A stretch of DNA of 64,000 nt from Micromonospora orduensis (GTDB taxonomy: Bacteria; Actinomycetota; Actinomycetes; Mycobacteriales; Micromonosporaceae): positions 1 to 64,000 of the forward strand of contig NZ_VDFY01000154.1 in NCBI RefSeq assembly GCF_006228125.1. The letters run 5' to 3'. The notes beneath the pieces are model-generated. The model did no database searches, was not told the origin of the DNA, and saw nothing but the letters and a program-made list of their open reading frames with translations. Positions 41,522 through 50,171 of this stretch are shown one piece after another. Made by a program: the position numbers and the translations under genes. How positions within the stretch are numbered: the stretch's first letter is position 1; each line of letters begins with the position of its first letter.

Positions 41522-41538
41522 TGACAGCTTCATGACAG
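41522..41538 (+). promoter_or_regulatory. Candidate OmpR-type direct-repeat operator (third copy)
   Basis: TGACAGCTTCATGACAG, part of two ATGACAG copies 11 bp apart, followed by TTCTCCGTC. Similar in order and flank to the site at 8747. The nearest intact plus-strand gene is the betaine importer at 41898. The 41479-41897 stretch has no gene; it also holds TGTG-CATTTA-CACA (41725-41738), a CRP-like dyad, and is relatively AT-rich. Confidence 0.4.
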
Positions 41539-41897
41539 TTCTCCGTCAGTCCCGTCAAATTCTGGATCCAGCCAGGAATGAGATCCTGACCCGGCCGATG
41601 AGATGCCGGCGAGCAGGACAATCGGCGCAGCGCGCACCGAATCCCACCGGTACTGCGAGGTCGGCGGGCGGGTGGGCGGCGTTAGTGGGCGGCGTATTCC
41701 GCACCGGTGCGACCGAGATTTCTGTGTGCATTTACACAACCTGCGGCTCCTGCTGGATGTATTGCGATGGCGTCGGTAGGTTTCGCTGCCGGACCCACGT
41801 GGCCCGCTGAATGTGATCGATGCTGATATCGACGATGAGACGCGAAGACGGCACCGATGGCGCGGTACGCCAGCCGGTTTCCGTCGAAAGGGGGATC

Positions 41898-43145
41898 GTG
41901 TCCGCACTCACAGTGCAGTCGCTCTACAAAATATTCGGCCGTCGAGCCGACGAGGCGGTACGACGGCTGGCGGACGGCCGGCCCCGGGCCGAGGCCCTGG
42001 CCGGGCTGCCGGCCACGGCCGCCGTGATCGACGCGAGCTTCGAGGTACGCCCCGGGGAGATCTTCGTCGTCATGGGCCTCTCCGGTTCCGGGAAGTCGAC
42101 CCTGATCCGGATGCTCAACGGTCTGCTGCGCCCCACCCGGGGCAGTGTGCGGGTCGACGGGGTCGAGCTGACCACGCTGAAGCCGGCAGCGCTCCGCAAG
42201 CTGCGCCGCGAAAAAATCAGCATGGTCTTCCAGCACTTCGCGCTCATGCCACACCGGACGGTGGTGGAGAACGCCGGGTACGCGCTGGAGGTCGCCGGGC
42301 TGCCCAGGGCCGACCGCCGTGAGCGGGCCATGGACGCGCTGCGCATGGTGGGTCTGACCGAGTGGGCGGACAACCTGCCGCACGACCTCTCCGGTGGCAT
42401 GCGGCAGCGCGTCGGGCTGGCCCGCGCGCTCGCGGCCGGCACCGAGATCCTGCTGATGGACGAGGCGTTCTCGGCACTGGACCCGCTGATCCGCCGGGAA
42501 ATCCAGGACCAACTCCTGGAACTACAGGCCGAGCTGGGCAAGACGATCATCTTCATCACCCACGACCTGAACGAGGCCATGCGGCTGGGCGACCGGATCG
42601 CGGTGATGCGGGACGGACGGATAGTCCAGATCGGCACCGCCGAGGAGATCCTCACCGACCCGGCCAACGACTACGTGGCGCAGTTCGTCGCCGACGTCGA
42701 CCGGACCCGGATCCTCACCGCCGCGTCGGTGATGGAAAAGCCCCAGCAGGTGCTGGACGTCAACGCCGGTCCCAGGGTCGCCGCGAAGGCGCTGCGGGAG
42801 AGTCAGACCTCGGTGGTCTACGTGACCGGACCGATGAAGAAGTTCCTCGGCACGGTCACCGAGGACGAGGTGCTGCGCGCCCTCCGCGAGGGCCGCCCTC
42901 ACCTCGATGGTTACGTATCGACCGAGCGGGTCCGCACGGTCACCGCGGACACGTCGGTGGCCGACCTCTTCGCCGACTGCGCGCAGAGCCAGCACCCGGT
43001 GGCCGTCCTCGACGGGCACGACCGGCTGATCGGGGTGATTCCCCGAATCACCCTGCTCAGCGCGCTCGCCGCCGCGACTCCGGACGAGCCGGCGCCGGAC
43101 CAGGACCAGGCGGAACTGGTCGCGAGGAAGGGAGAGCCGGCGTGA
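41898..43145 (+). CDS. proV: Glycine betaine/proline ABC importer, ATP-binding protein with CBS domains
   Basis: 415 residues from GTG 41898 (GAAAGGGGG upstream). The N-terminal ALTVQSLYKIFGRRADEAVR is typical of ProV/OpuAA. Walker A is MGLSGSGKSTLI, the Q-loop MVFQHFALMPHRTV, signature DLSGGMRQRVGLA, Walker B ILLMDEAFSALDPLI and switch His in ITHDLNEA. The C-terminal ~120 residues form a CBS pair (ALRESQTSVVYVTGPMKKFL; FADCAQSQHPVAVLDGHDRL), which in OpuA senses ionic strength. It drives uptake of compatible solutes in osmotic stress. GTGA coupling to the permease. Confidence 0.93.
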   Translation: MSALTVQSLYKIFGRRADEAVRRLADGRPRAEALAGLPATAAVIDASFEVRPGEIFVVMGLSGSGKSTLIRMLNGLLRPTRGSVRVDGVELTTLKPAALRKLRREKISMVFQHFALMPHRTVVENAGYALEVAGLPRADRRERAMDALRMVGLTEWADNLPHDLSGGMRQRVGLARALAAGTEILLMDEAFSALDPLIRREIQDQLLELQAELGKTIIFITHDLNEAMRLGDRIAVMRDGRIVQIGTAEEILTDPANDYVAQFVADVDRTRILTAASVMEKPQQVLDVNAGPRVAAKALRESQTSVVYVTGPMKKFLGTVTEDEVLRALREGRPHLDGYVSTERVRTVTADTSVADLFADCAQSQHPVAVLDGHDRLIGVIPRITLLSALAAATPDEPAPDQDQAELVARKGEPA

Positions 43146-44035
43146 GTCTGACCCGGTCACCGCTGGACAGCTGGCTGCCCCGGGTGCCGCTGGGCGCCTG
43201 GACCGAGGCCGCCGTCGACTGGGCCACCGCCACCCTCGGCCCGTTCTTCGACGGCGTCGCCGCCGTGGTCGAGGCGCTGGTGCGACCGCTCGACGACCTG
43301 CTCAACGGCGTACCGGCGGTGGTGGTCGTGCTGCTGCTCGCGGGACTCGGCTGGTGGCTGCGCGGATGGAAGTTCGCCCTCGGCACGGCGGTCGGCCTCG
43401 GCCTGGTGGCCGGGATGCCGTACTGGGAGGAGACCATGAGCACCCTCGCGCAGGTGCTCGTGGCCAGCACCCTGGCGTTGCTGATGGCGATCCCGTTGGG
43501 CGTGCTCGTCGCCGAGAACAAGAGGGCCTCCGCCGTGGCCCGGCCGGTGCTGGACCTGATGCAGACCATGCCGGCGTTCGTCTACCTCATTCCGGCGATC
43601 TTCTTCTTCGGTATCGGCACCGTGCCGGGTGTGCTGGCCACCCTGGTCTTCAGCATGCCACCGGGTGTCCGCCTGACCGAGCTGGGTCTGCGCCAGGTCG
43701 ACAAGGAGATCGTCCAGGCCGCCGAGTCGTTCGGCGCGCCACCGTGGATGGTGCTGCTGCGGACCAAGCTGCCGCTGGCCCTGCCCACGATCATGACCGG
43801 AGTCAACCAGGTCATCATGCTGGCCCTGTCCATGGTGGTGATCGCCGGCATGGTGGGCGCCGGCGGTCTCGGCGACGTGATCATGTTCGCGTTGTCCCAG
43901 GTCGAGGTGGGCAGCGGCTTCGAAGGTGGGATCGCGGTCGTGATCCTCGCCGTGGTGCTCGACCGCCTCACCGATTCGGCGGGCGACCGCTTCCCGTCCG
44001 CGCGGGCGCAGCGCCTCGCGCGAGAGGCCGCCTGA
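43142..44035 (+). CDS. proW: Glycine betaine/proline ABC importer, permease
   Basis: 297 residues from GTG 43142. After an amphipathic N-terminus there are six or seven helices. The ATPase-coupling loop reads ELGLRQVDKEIVQAAESFGA, followed by PPWMVLLRTKLPLALPTIMT and GVNQVIMLALSMVVIAGMVG, all characteristic of ProW/OpuAB. It forms the membrane channel for the ATPase encoded just before. The binding-protein gene follows after 78 bp. Confidence 0.93.
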   Translation: MSLTRSPLDSWLPRVPLGAWTEAAVDWATATLGPFFDGVAAVVEALVRPLDDLLNGVPAVVVVLLLAGLGWWLRGWKFALGTAVGLGLVAGMPYWEETMSTLAQVLVASTLALLMAIPLGVLVAENKRASAVARPVLDLMQTMPAFVYLIPAIFFFGIGTVPGVLATLVFSMPPGVRLTELGLRQVDKEIVQAAESFGAPPWMVLLRTKLPLALPTIMTGVNQVIMLALSMVVIAGMVGAGGLGDVIMFALSQVEVGSGFEGGIAVVILAVVLDRLTDSAGDRFPSARAQRLAREAA

Positions 44036-44113
44036 CCGGCGCTCTTCGCCGGCACTCTCATCCCGCGTCCGCGGGACCCGTCGGCATACCGAAGCAAGGA
44101 AAGGACAATCCTT

Positions 44114-44998
44114 TTGTTCACGACACTGAAGCGGGCCCTCGCGCTCACCGTCACCGCCACCCTGGCGCTGGGTGGCGCCGCCGCCTGCGGCGAGCAGGAC
44201 GACACGTCCGACAAGGGCAAGAAGATCACCATCGGCTACATGGCCTGGGACGAGGCCATCGCGGCGTCACACCTGTGGCAGGACATCCTGCAGGACAAGG
44301 GCTACCAGGTCGAGCTCAAGAACCTGGAGGCCGGTCTCGTGTACGGCGGGCTCGCCAACGGTGACATCGATCTGTTCCTGGACAGTTGGTTGCCTCAGAC
44401 GCACGCCTCCTATCTGGAGAAGTACGGCGACAAGCTGGAGAAGCTCGGCGTCTGGTACGACGACGCCAGCCTGAGCATCGCGGTGCCGACGTATGTCGAA
44501 GGCGTCGACTCGCTGGCCGACCTGGCCGACAAGGCCGGCACCTTCGACGGGCAGCTGACCGGCATCGAGCCCGGCGCCGGCTTGACCAAGGCCACCCAGG
44601 AGAAGGTCATCCCGGAATACGGCCTGGACGGCACGGTGAAGCTGAAGACCTCCTCCACCCCGGCAATGCTGGCCGCGCTGGACGGCGCGATCGCCGACAA
44701 GAAGCCGATCGTGGTCACCCTCTGGCATCCGCACTGGGCCTACGCCAAGTACGACCTGAAGGACCTCGCCGACCCCAAGGGCACCCTGGGCCAGGCCGAG
44801 CAGATCAACACTCTCGCCCGTACCGGCTTCAGCGCGGACTTCCCCGACGTCACCGCCATGCTGAAGAAGTTCACGATGGACGGTGAGCAGCTCGCGTCCC
44901 TTGAGGACCTGATGTTCAACACCCACAAGGGCGACGAGGAGAAGGCCGTCGATGAGTGGTTGAAGGCCAATCCTGACTACCTGAACACCCTCTCCTGA
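44114..44998 (+). CDS. proX: Glycine betaine/proline ABC importer, substrate-binding lipoprotein
   Basis: 294 residues from TTG 44114 with GGAAAGGA upstream. The signal sequence ends in GGAAAC (lipobox Cys at about 25). The OpuAC domain follows: KITIGYMAWDEAIAASHLWQ, GDIDLFLDSWLPQTH with the aromatic residues that cage quaternary amines, then LTGIEPGAGLTKATQEKVIP and VVTLWHPHWAYAKYDLKDL. It captures betaine-like solutes outside the cell. A strong terminator follows the stop. Confidence 0.94.
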   Translation: MFTTLKRALALTVTATLALGGAAACGEQDDTSDKGKKITIGYMAWDEAIAASHLWQDILQDKGYQVELKNLEAGLVYGGLANGDIDLFLDSWLPQTHASYLEKYGDKLEKLGVWYDDASLSIAVPTYVEGVDSLADLADKAGTFDGQLTGIEPGAGLTKATQEKVIPEYGLDGTVKLKTSSTPAMLAALDGAIADKKPIVVTLWHPHWAYAKYDLKDLADPKGTLGQAEQINTLARTGFSADFPDVTAMLKKFTMDGEQLASLEDLMFNTHKGDEEKAVDEWLKANPDYLNTLS

Positions 44999-45010
44999 GC
45001 ATCGGACACC

Positions 45011-45043
45011 TGATGGGCCCCGCCGGTTCGGCGGGGTCCATCA
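45011..45043 (+). terminator. Terminator hairpin after the betaine importer
   Basis: TGATGGGCCCCGCCG-GTT-CGGCGGGGTCCATCA: a 15-bp stem with one mismatch and a 3-base loop, 13 bp after the proX stop. It lies between convergent genes and may serve both. Confidence 0.8.
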
Positions 45044-45098
45044 CCGTTTCCGGCGGTGCCGCCGTCGCCCACGCGGTCCCGGCGCCAGCGGCACCGGT

Positions 45099-46403
45099 TC
45101 AGAGGTGACGCTGCCGCCACCGGCTGGCCTCCGCCTCGAGGGCTTCCTGCTCGCCGTCCTCCGACGCGTGCACCCGCAGCCGGACCGCCCGCCCGGTGTG
45201 CAGTTCGAGCGCCACCAGCGTCAGCGTGATCACAGTGAGCAGGGCGAGCGCGGCGAGGGCCGGGACCTGGTTCGCGGCCGGGGCCAGGACGATCACCAGG
45301 ACGGCCGCCGCCACCTTGGGCGGCCGGATCCGCCGGAAGGTGCGCAGTGTGACAGCGATCGACGCGACGAGATAGAGCGCCACTCCGCCGTAGAGGACGT
45401 AGATGTCGGCTGGGCCGAGGGTGTCGCGCCCAGCCGGCACGTTGGGAGACGAGATGTTGAGCAGGAGCCGTTTCAGGCCGAGCGAGAAGAGCAGGATGCC
45501 GATGACGAGAGGCAGGTGCAAGTAGGTGTAGACATCCCGCACGAGCCTGCTGCGGGAGGCGTCCCGAGTGCCGTGCAGCGCCTGCTCGACGGCGGGTGCC
45601 AGCACGTCGAAGTGCGTCCACCAGAGGGTGGCGATTACGGTGATGCCGAGGACGGCGGCCACCACGACCGGCCAGGTGATCGGCAGGCTGGGACCGATGC
45701 CTGGCCCCAGGCCCAGCGCCAGCACCGACTCGCCGAGCGCGATCAACAGAATTAGGCCGTGGCGCTCTGCCAGGTGGCCTGCGGATACCAACGTCCACCG
45801 GGTCACCGCGATCAGGGCGCCGGCGACGTACTCCACGGTCAGCGCCGCGGACCACAGCGCGATCCGGATCAGCTCGACGCCGGTGCCGTGCGTGAGCCGC
45901 TGCGGGACGAACGCCGCCGTCATGATCAGGGTCACGCTGACCAGCACGGGAAGACAGAGCAGCAGCAGCGGTGGTGGGTTCGTCGCGGCGACGCGCCCGG
46001 CGATCGGCCAAAAGGCGGTCACCTGCAGCATCCGGACCAGGAGGTAGGAGAACGCGAAGACCGCAGGGCCGAAGAGCCCGCCCGGTGCGTCCGCGAACGC
46101 CTGCGGCACCGTCAGGGCGAGCAGAAACACACCGATCATGGTGGCGAACCCGACCACCGGGACGATCCCGAAGTCGGCGCGGACGAGATTGCCGAGAAAG
46201 GTGAAGCTCGTCCAGCACCACCACAGCAGGCCCATCATCACCAGGCCACTGAGCAGCGTCAACGCGTTCAGGTGCTTCGCCGCCAGCGTGGTGACGTTCA
46301 GGAACGCGAAGACGAAGACCAGGTCGTAGAAGAGTTCCAATCTGGTGGCCCGGGAACCGGGAGCTCCCGGCCGAATCCATCGTCTTCCGCCCGCCCCACC
46401 CAC
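45099..46403 (-). CDS. Low temperature requirement protein A (LtrA) family membrane protein
   Basis: 434 residues with about 10-12 helices. The start of the family is clear: SRATRLELFYDLVFVFAFLN after a short basic leader, then LVMMGLLWWCWTSFTFLGNL and AERHGLILLIALGESVLALG with the conserved H-G-L/E-S pattern. LtrA was named for cold growth in Listeria; biochemical role unknown. The last ~30 residues are charged (RVHASEDGEQEALEAEASRW). GTG 46403 is the start used. It stands alone, convergent with the betaine operon. Confidence 0.87.
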   Translation of the reverse strand: MGGAGGRRWIRPGAPGSRATRLELFYDLVFVFAFLNVTTLAAKHLNALTLLSGLVMMGLLWWCWTSFTFLGNLVRADFGIVPVVGFATMIGVFLLALTVPQAFADAPGGLFGPAVFAFSYLLVRMLQVTAFWPIAGRVAATNPPPLLLLCLPVLVSVTLIMTAAFVPQRLTHGTGVELIRIALWSAALTVEYVAGALIAVTRWTLVSAGHLAERHGLILLIALGESVLALGLGPGIGPSLPITWPVVVAAVLGITVIATLWWTHFDVLAPAVEQALHGTRDASRSRLVRDVYTYLHLPLVIGILLFSLGLKRLLLNISSPNVPAGRDTLGPADIYVLYGGVALYLVASIAVTLRTFRRIRPPKVAAAVLVIVLAPAANQVPALAALALLTVITLTLVALELHTGRAVRLRVHASEDGEQEALEAEASRWRQRHL

Positions 46404-46523
46404 AGGGGCAGTCTCCCAGCCGTACGGCGGGCCGGGGCCGCATCACGCAAGCCTTCCGTCGCCCGTGTGGGCCAGCGACCCACCAGGAGTGTCACACCCT
46501 CGGGGGCAAACCGTCACCGCATT

Positions 46524-46553
46524 GTCTTATTGCCCGCGTCCTGGCCTGGGTAG
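46524..46553 (+). promoter_or_regulatory. Weak SigB-type promoter candidate
   Basis: GTCTTA, 18 bp, GGGTAG, 36 bp before the PRC-barrel gene. The -10 is good; the -35 and the spacing are not ideal. Confidence 0.25.
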
Positions 46554-46589
46554 CGCAAAGGGTAACGGACGCTACGCAAGGAGGACCTC

Positions 46590-47015
46590 ATGTCCCGCAA
46601 CCGGACGGCCGAACTGGTGAAGCTCGGCGACTCTCGGCAGACGATCGCGACGGCCGAGCAGGACGTGCGTGGCCGGCACGTCGTCGACGCCGAGGGGGAG
46701 GAGTTGGGCAAGGTCGATGACCTGCTGATCGACAGCGAGGAGCGCAGGGTGCGGTTCCTGGTGGTCGAGCACGGCGGAATCCTCGGCATCGGCGCCACCG
46801 CGACCTTCATCCCCGTGGACGCGGTCGCGGATATCGCCGATGACACCGTGCGGATCGACCTGACCCGCGCCAAGGTCGAGCAGGCGCCGGCGTACGACCC
46901 GGAACTCGTCGACGACACCGGGTACTACGAGGATCTGTACTGGTACTACGGCTATGCGCCGTTCTTCGGTCCCAGCGTGGCCCCGCCGTACCCCGTGCCG
47001 CCGTCCCAGCGCTGA
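46590..47015 (+). CDS. PRC-barrel domain protein
   Basis: 141 residues. The PRC-barrel covers about 22-95: DVRGRHVVDAEGEELGKVDD, LLIDSEERRVRFLVVEHGGI and LGIGATATFIPVDAVADIAD. The C-terminal 40 residues are rich in Tyr, Pro and Trp (EDLYWYYGYAPFFGPS). PRC-barrels act in RNA processing and photosystem assembly; small stand-alone ones are common in stress loci. AAGGAGGACCTC precedes the ATG. A BON protein gene follows in the same direction after 92 bp. Confidence 0.88.
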   Translation: MSRNRTAELVKLGDSRQTIATAEQDVRGRHVVDAEGEELGKVDDLLIDSEERRVRFLVVEHGGILGIGATATFIPVDAVADIADDTVRIDLTRAKVEQAPAYDPELVDDTGYYEDLYWYYGYAPFFGPSVAPPYPVPPSQR

Positions 47016-47107
47016 ACCAGCGCTTACCCGATCACGCCGATCGTCGAGCATCAGCGGCCGGAGCGTGAGTCGGCCGCATCGCCCGGCCCATTCGAGGAGT
47101 TTCCTTC

Positions 47108-47383
47108 ATGACCTATCCCTGGTTCTTCCCCGACGACAGTCCACCGCGGTACCAGACGGTGTTCGGCTCGGACGACACCCGGTTGGCCTGGCAACTGCTC
47201 GACCGGATGCACCAGAATCCGCTGCTGCGCCGCGAAAGCATCTGCATCGAGGTGCAGAACCACGTGGTGATTCTGGAGGGGTCGGTGAGCAGAGCGGAGG
47301 CAGTAGTCGAAGCAAGCCGGCTCGCCTGGGACACCCGGGGGGTGTACGACGTCAACAACCGCCTACGCCGGTTGGACGGGTGA
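47108..47383 (+). CDS. BON domain protein (second copy)
   Basis: 91 residues with the BON core at about 30-88: ICIEVQNHVVILEGSVSRAE, then ASRLAWDTRGVYDVNNRLRR. A paralogue of the protein at 3875-4174. The N-terminal FPDDSPPRYQTVFGSDDTRL region is a short flexible leader, no signal peptide. GAGGAG lies upstream. With the PRC-barrel gene it probably belongs to one stress transcript. Confidence 0.85.
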   Translation: MTYPWFFPDDSPPRYQTVFGSDDTRLAWQLLDRMHQNPLLRRESICIEVQNHVVILEGSVSRAEAVVEASRLAWDTRGVYDVNNRLRRLDG

Positions 47384-47527
47384 ACGCCCGCCCTGCCGGC
47401 GCCGAACTTCACCGCAGCGGGCATCCGGCAGCAACCCGGGACGGTTCAGCGGCGACGTTATGATCATCGAGGTTCATCGGAAGCCGTCGAGGTCCGGTGG
47501 CGTGATGTCGACGCACATTCCTGGAGC

Positions 47528-48769
47528 GTGACGGTGCTGTTGTTGTCGTTCGCCGCGGTCCTGCTGGTGGCGGTGCTGCTCTCCGCGCTGGCGCACCGCA
47601 CCGTCCTCTCCACCGCCGCGCTGTTTCTCGTCGCGGGGTTCATCCTCGGCGAGGACACCACCGGGCTGCTGCATCTGCGCGCCGATTCCCCCATCGTGGC
47701 GCAACTCGCCGAGCTTGCCCTGTTCGCCGTGCTGTTCACCGATGGGATGCGGGTCGGCTGGGCGGACCTGCGCTCGGCGTGGCGGCTGCCAGGCCGAGCG
47801 CTGGGCTGGGGCCTTCCGCTGACCCTGCTGATCACCGCCGTGCTGGCCCACTATGTGGCTGGCCTGGACTGGCCGGAGGCGCTGCTGATCGGCGCGGTCC
47901 TGGCTCCCACCGACCCGGTGTTCGCGGCCGCGTTGGTCGGCAATGACAAGGTGCCGGCACGCCTGCGGCATCTGCTGAATGTGGAGTCGGGCGTGAACGA
48001 CGGGCTGGCCCTGCCGTTCGTCGTGCTGCTCCTCGCTGTCACCGCCGGCGCGGACGACCTGCACATGGGTGAGCTCTTCAGTGAACTCGCAGTCGGTCTG
48101 CTCATCGGTGTGCTGGTGCCGCTGCTGGCGATCGGGTTGGAGCGCACCCGCTTCTTCGCGGCGTCAGCGGCGTACGAGCCGCTCAACGGTGTGGCGATCG
48201 GGCTGCTGGTGCTGGCGCTGGGTACGGTGACCCACGGCAATCTGTTCCTCGCCGCGTTCGCCGCTGGCATCACTGTGGCCACGTTCGGTCCGCGCGAGCG
48301 GGCTTCCTTCGAACATTTCGGGGAGAACATCGCCGAGTTGTTGAAACTCGCCGCGTTGTTGGTCTTCGGCGCGCTGATCTCGGTGCGGTTCCTGGGCGAG
48401 ATCTCCTGGACCGGATGGGCCTTCGCGGTGCTGGCGATCTTCGTGGCCCGTCCGGTCGCGCTGTGGATATCGTTCCTGCGCTCCGGGCTCGGCCCCAGAG
48501 AGCAGGCTGCCGCGATGTGGTTCGGGCCGAAGGGCTTCGCCTCGGTCGTCTACGGACTGCTGGTCCTGGAGTCCGGCATCGCCGCCGGGGACGAGGTGTT
48601 TCACCTCGTCGCTCTGACAATCGTCATTTCCATCCTGTTGCACTCCTCGACCGACGTCGTGATCGCACGGGCGTTCGACGAGTCGCAGGAGGCGCCCGCC
48701 TGGTTCGGTGTTCTTCGCCGCACCCGTCGGGAGCGCCGAGCAGCCGACCCGGGGGAGTCAGCGGAGTGA
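47528..48769 (+). CDS. Cation/proton antiporter (NhaP type)
   Basis: 413 residues from GTG 47528, 12 helices. Ion-binding helices carry LIGAVLAPTDPVFAAALVGN and LLNVESGVNDGLALPFVVLL, the NhaP/CPA1 signature, and FLAAFAAGITVATFGPRERA and AAMWFGPKGFASVVYGLLVL further on. Exchanges Na+ or K+ for H+. The short C-terminal tail (RRTRRERRAADPGESAE) has no regulatory domain. It is distinct from the antiporter at 14872 but of the same family. The MarR gene lies convergent 51 bp after. Confidence 0.9.
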   Translation: MTVLLLSFAAVLLVAVLLSALAHRTVLSTAALFLVAGFILGEDTTGLLHLRADSPIVAQLAELALFAVLFTDGMRVGWADLRSAWRLPGRALGWGLPLTLLITAVLAHYVAGLDWPEALLIGAVLAPTDPVFAAALVGNDKVPARLRHLLNVESGVNDGLALPFVVLLLAVTAGADDLHMGELFSELAVGLLIGVLVPLLAIGLERTRFFAASAAYEPLNGVAIGLLVLALGTVTHGNLFLAAFAAGITVATFGPRERASFEHFGENIAELLKLAALLVFGALISVRFLGEISWTGWAFAVLAIFVARPVALWISFLRSGLGPREQAAAMWFGPKGFASVVYGLLVLESGIAAGDEVFHLVALTIVISILLHSSTDVVIARAFDESQEAPAWFGVLRRTRRERRAADPGESAE

Positions 48770-48820
48770 CGCCACGTCAGTTCCCGTTCGTCGCCTCGGT
48801 GAGAGCGCTTGCAGGGGCCG

Positions 48821-49357
48821 TCAGGGGCTGGCGCTGGACTGCTCCCAGCGTCGCCACCAGGACTCCTCGGTCGGTTCTTCGGCGGCGACTACCAGGGCGT
48901 TGATCAGATCTGTGGGTGTCTGCGGGCGTTCGACGTCGGCTGCCTTGAGGAGCCGCCGGATCTCGGCGGTCCGGTGCCGCATCACGTCGCCCACGAGCGT
49001 CTTGCCGGCCTCGGTGAGGGTCAACCAGGCGACCCGCCGGTCGTCATGCCGATGGCGCCGGGCCACCAGTGCCCGGTGTACCAGGCGGTTGCACGTCCGT
49101 GTCGCGGTCGACGGGTGCACTCCCAGCGAGGACGCCAGATCCACGGTGCGCAGCGGGGCGGAGGACGCCAGGATGACCAGTGTCCGGTACTGCGACAGGG
49201 TCACCTCGGCGTTCAGTGAGCCCAGCGCCCGAGCGGTGATCCCCACCAGGGTGCGACTCAGCGCGGACAAGCCGTCAACCAGCCGATCGTGCTCCGCGGT
49301 CGACGGAGGACCGCCCTCCACGTACAGTTCCACCCAGAAATGATTGCACGGATGCAC
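48821..49357 (-). CDS. MarR-family transcriptional regulator
   Basis: About 178 residues if GTG 49357 is used; GTG 49333 would drop eight. Winged-helix features: EVTLSQYRTLVILASSAPLR, TVDLASSLGVHPSTATRTCN (recognition helix), RLVHRALVARRHRHDDRRVA (wing) and WLTLTEAGKTLV. It resembles MarR regulators that respond to phenolic or oxidant ligands. It is divergent from the K+ channel gene, with starts almost abutting. The direct repeats GCACGGAT/GCACGCAT at 49346-49361 could be its operator. Confidence 0.82.
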   Translation of the reverse strand: MHPCNHFWVELYVEGGPPSTAEHDRLVDGLSALSRTLVGITARALGSLNAEVTLSQYRTLVILASSAPLRTVDLASSLGVHPSTATRTCNRLVHRALVARRHRHDDRRVAWLTLTEAGKTLVGDVMRHRTAEIRRLLKAADVERPQTPTDLINALVVAAEEPTEESWWRRWEQSSASP

Positions 49358-49379
49358 GCATAATCGTCGGGTGGACCGG

Positions 49380-50171
49380 ATGCAGGTGACAACTGAAACG
49401 GGGCCTGCCGACCGGGCCGCCAGGTGGGAGCGGCTCACCGCGCTGCCTCTGACTGTCCTGTCGGTCATGTTCCTGGTCGTCTACGCGGCACCGATCCTGT
49501 GGCCCGGCCTTGCAGACTCCTGGCAACGGGTGTGCGAGGCGACCGCCGTCTTCATCTGGCTGACGTTCTGGATCGACTTCGCGGCACGGCTGATCCTGGC
49601 TGGCCGTCGGCGCCGGTTCCTACGGAATCACCTGTTCGACCTCGCCGTCCTGGTCCTGCCCGTGCTTCGTCCGCTGCGTGCCCTGCGGTTGATCACCGTG
49701 GTGCTGAGCCTCAGCCGGAAGGCCGAATCCTGGGCTCGTGGCCGGCTCGCCGTCTACGTGGGCGCCACCACCATGTTGCTCGTGTTCGTCTCCGCGCTGG
49801 CGGTGCTGGACGCCGAACGGTCCGCGTCCGGCAGCAACATCGCCTCGTTCGACGACGCGCTGTGGTGGGCGACCGTGACGATCACCACCGTCGGCTACGG
49901 CGATCACTATCCGGTCACCGGTACGGGCCGATTCGTCGCGTTGGGGCTCATGATCGGCGGTATCGGCCTGATCGGCTTCGTCACCGGCTCGCTGGCCACC
50001 TGGATCGTCGAACGGGTCTCCGCACAGGAAACGGCCGCCACGGCCACCGTTGAGGACATCGCGGCACTGCGCGCGGAGATCGCGGCCCTGCGTCGGCAGC
50101 TCGATCCGTCGACCTCGACAACAGGCGACGACCCCCACCGGTGGAGCCATGCGACCCCTTCCGTCGACTGA
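49380..50171 (+). CDS. Voltage-gated-type potassium channel
   Basis: 263 residues from ATG 49380 (GTG 49371 or 49344 possible). Helices at about 22-40, 52-72, and 83-102 lead to an S4-like LRPLRALRLITVVLSLSRKA, an S5, a pore loop with the intact filter TITTVGYGDHYPVT, and S6 (VALGLMIGGIGLIGFVTGSL). A C-terminal coiled coil (TVEDIAALRAEIAALRRQLD) probably holds the tetramer. Contrast with the channel-like protein at 13107, which lacks the filter. The end overlaps the next gene by 23 nt. Confidence 0.92.
   Translation: MQVTTETGPADRAARWERLTALPLTVLSVMFLVVYAAPILWPGLADSWQRVCEATAVFIWLTFWIDFAARLILAGRRRRFLRNHLFDLAVLVLPVLRPLRALRLITVVLSLSRKAESWARGRLAVYVGATTMLLVFVSALAVLDAERSASGSNIASFDDALWWATVTITTVGYGDHYPVTGTGRFVALGLMIGGIGLIGFVTGSLATWIVERVSAQETAATATVEDIAALRAEIAALRRQLDPSTSTTGDDPHRWSHATPSVD

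Noticed and set aside
45105-46553. Plus-strand open frames opposite LtrA
   Set aside because: Charged shadow sequence with no domain; LtrA shows clear family motifs and hydrophobic helices.
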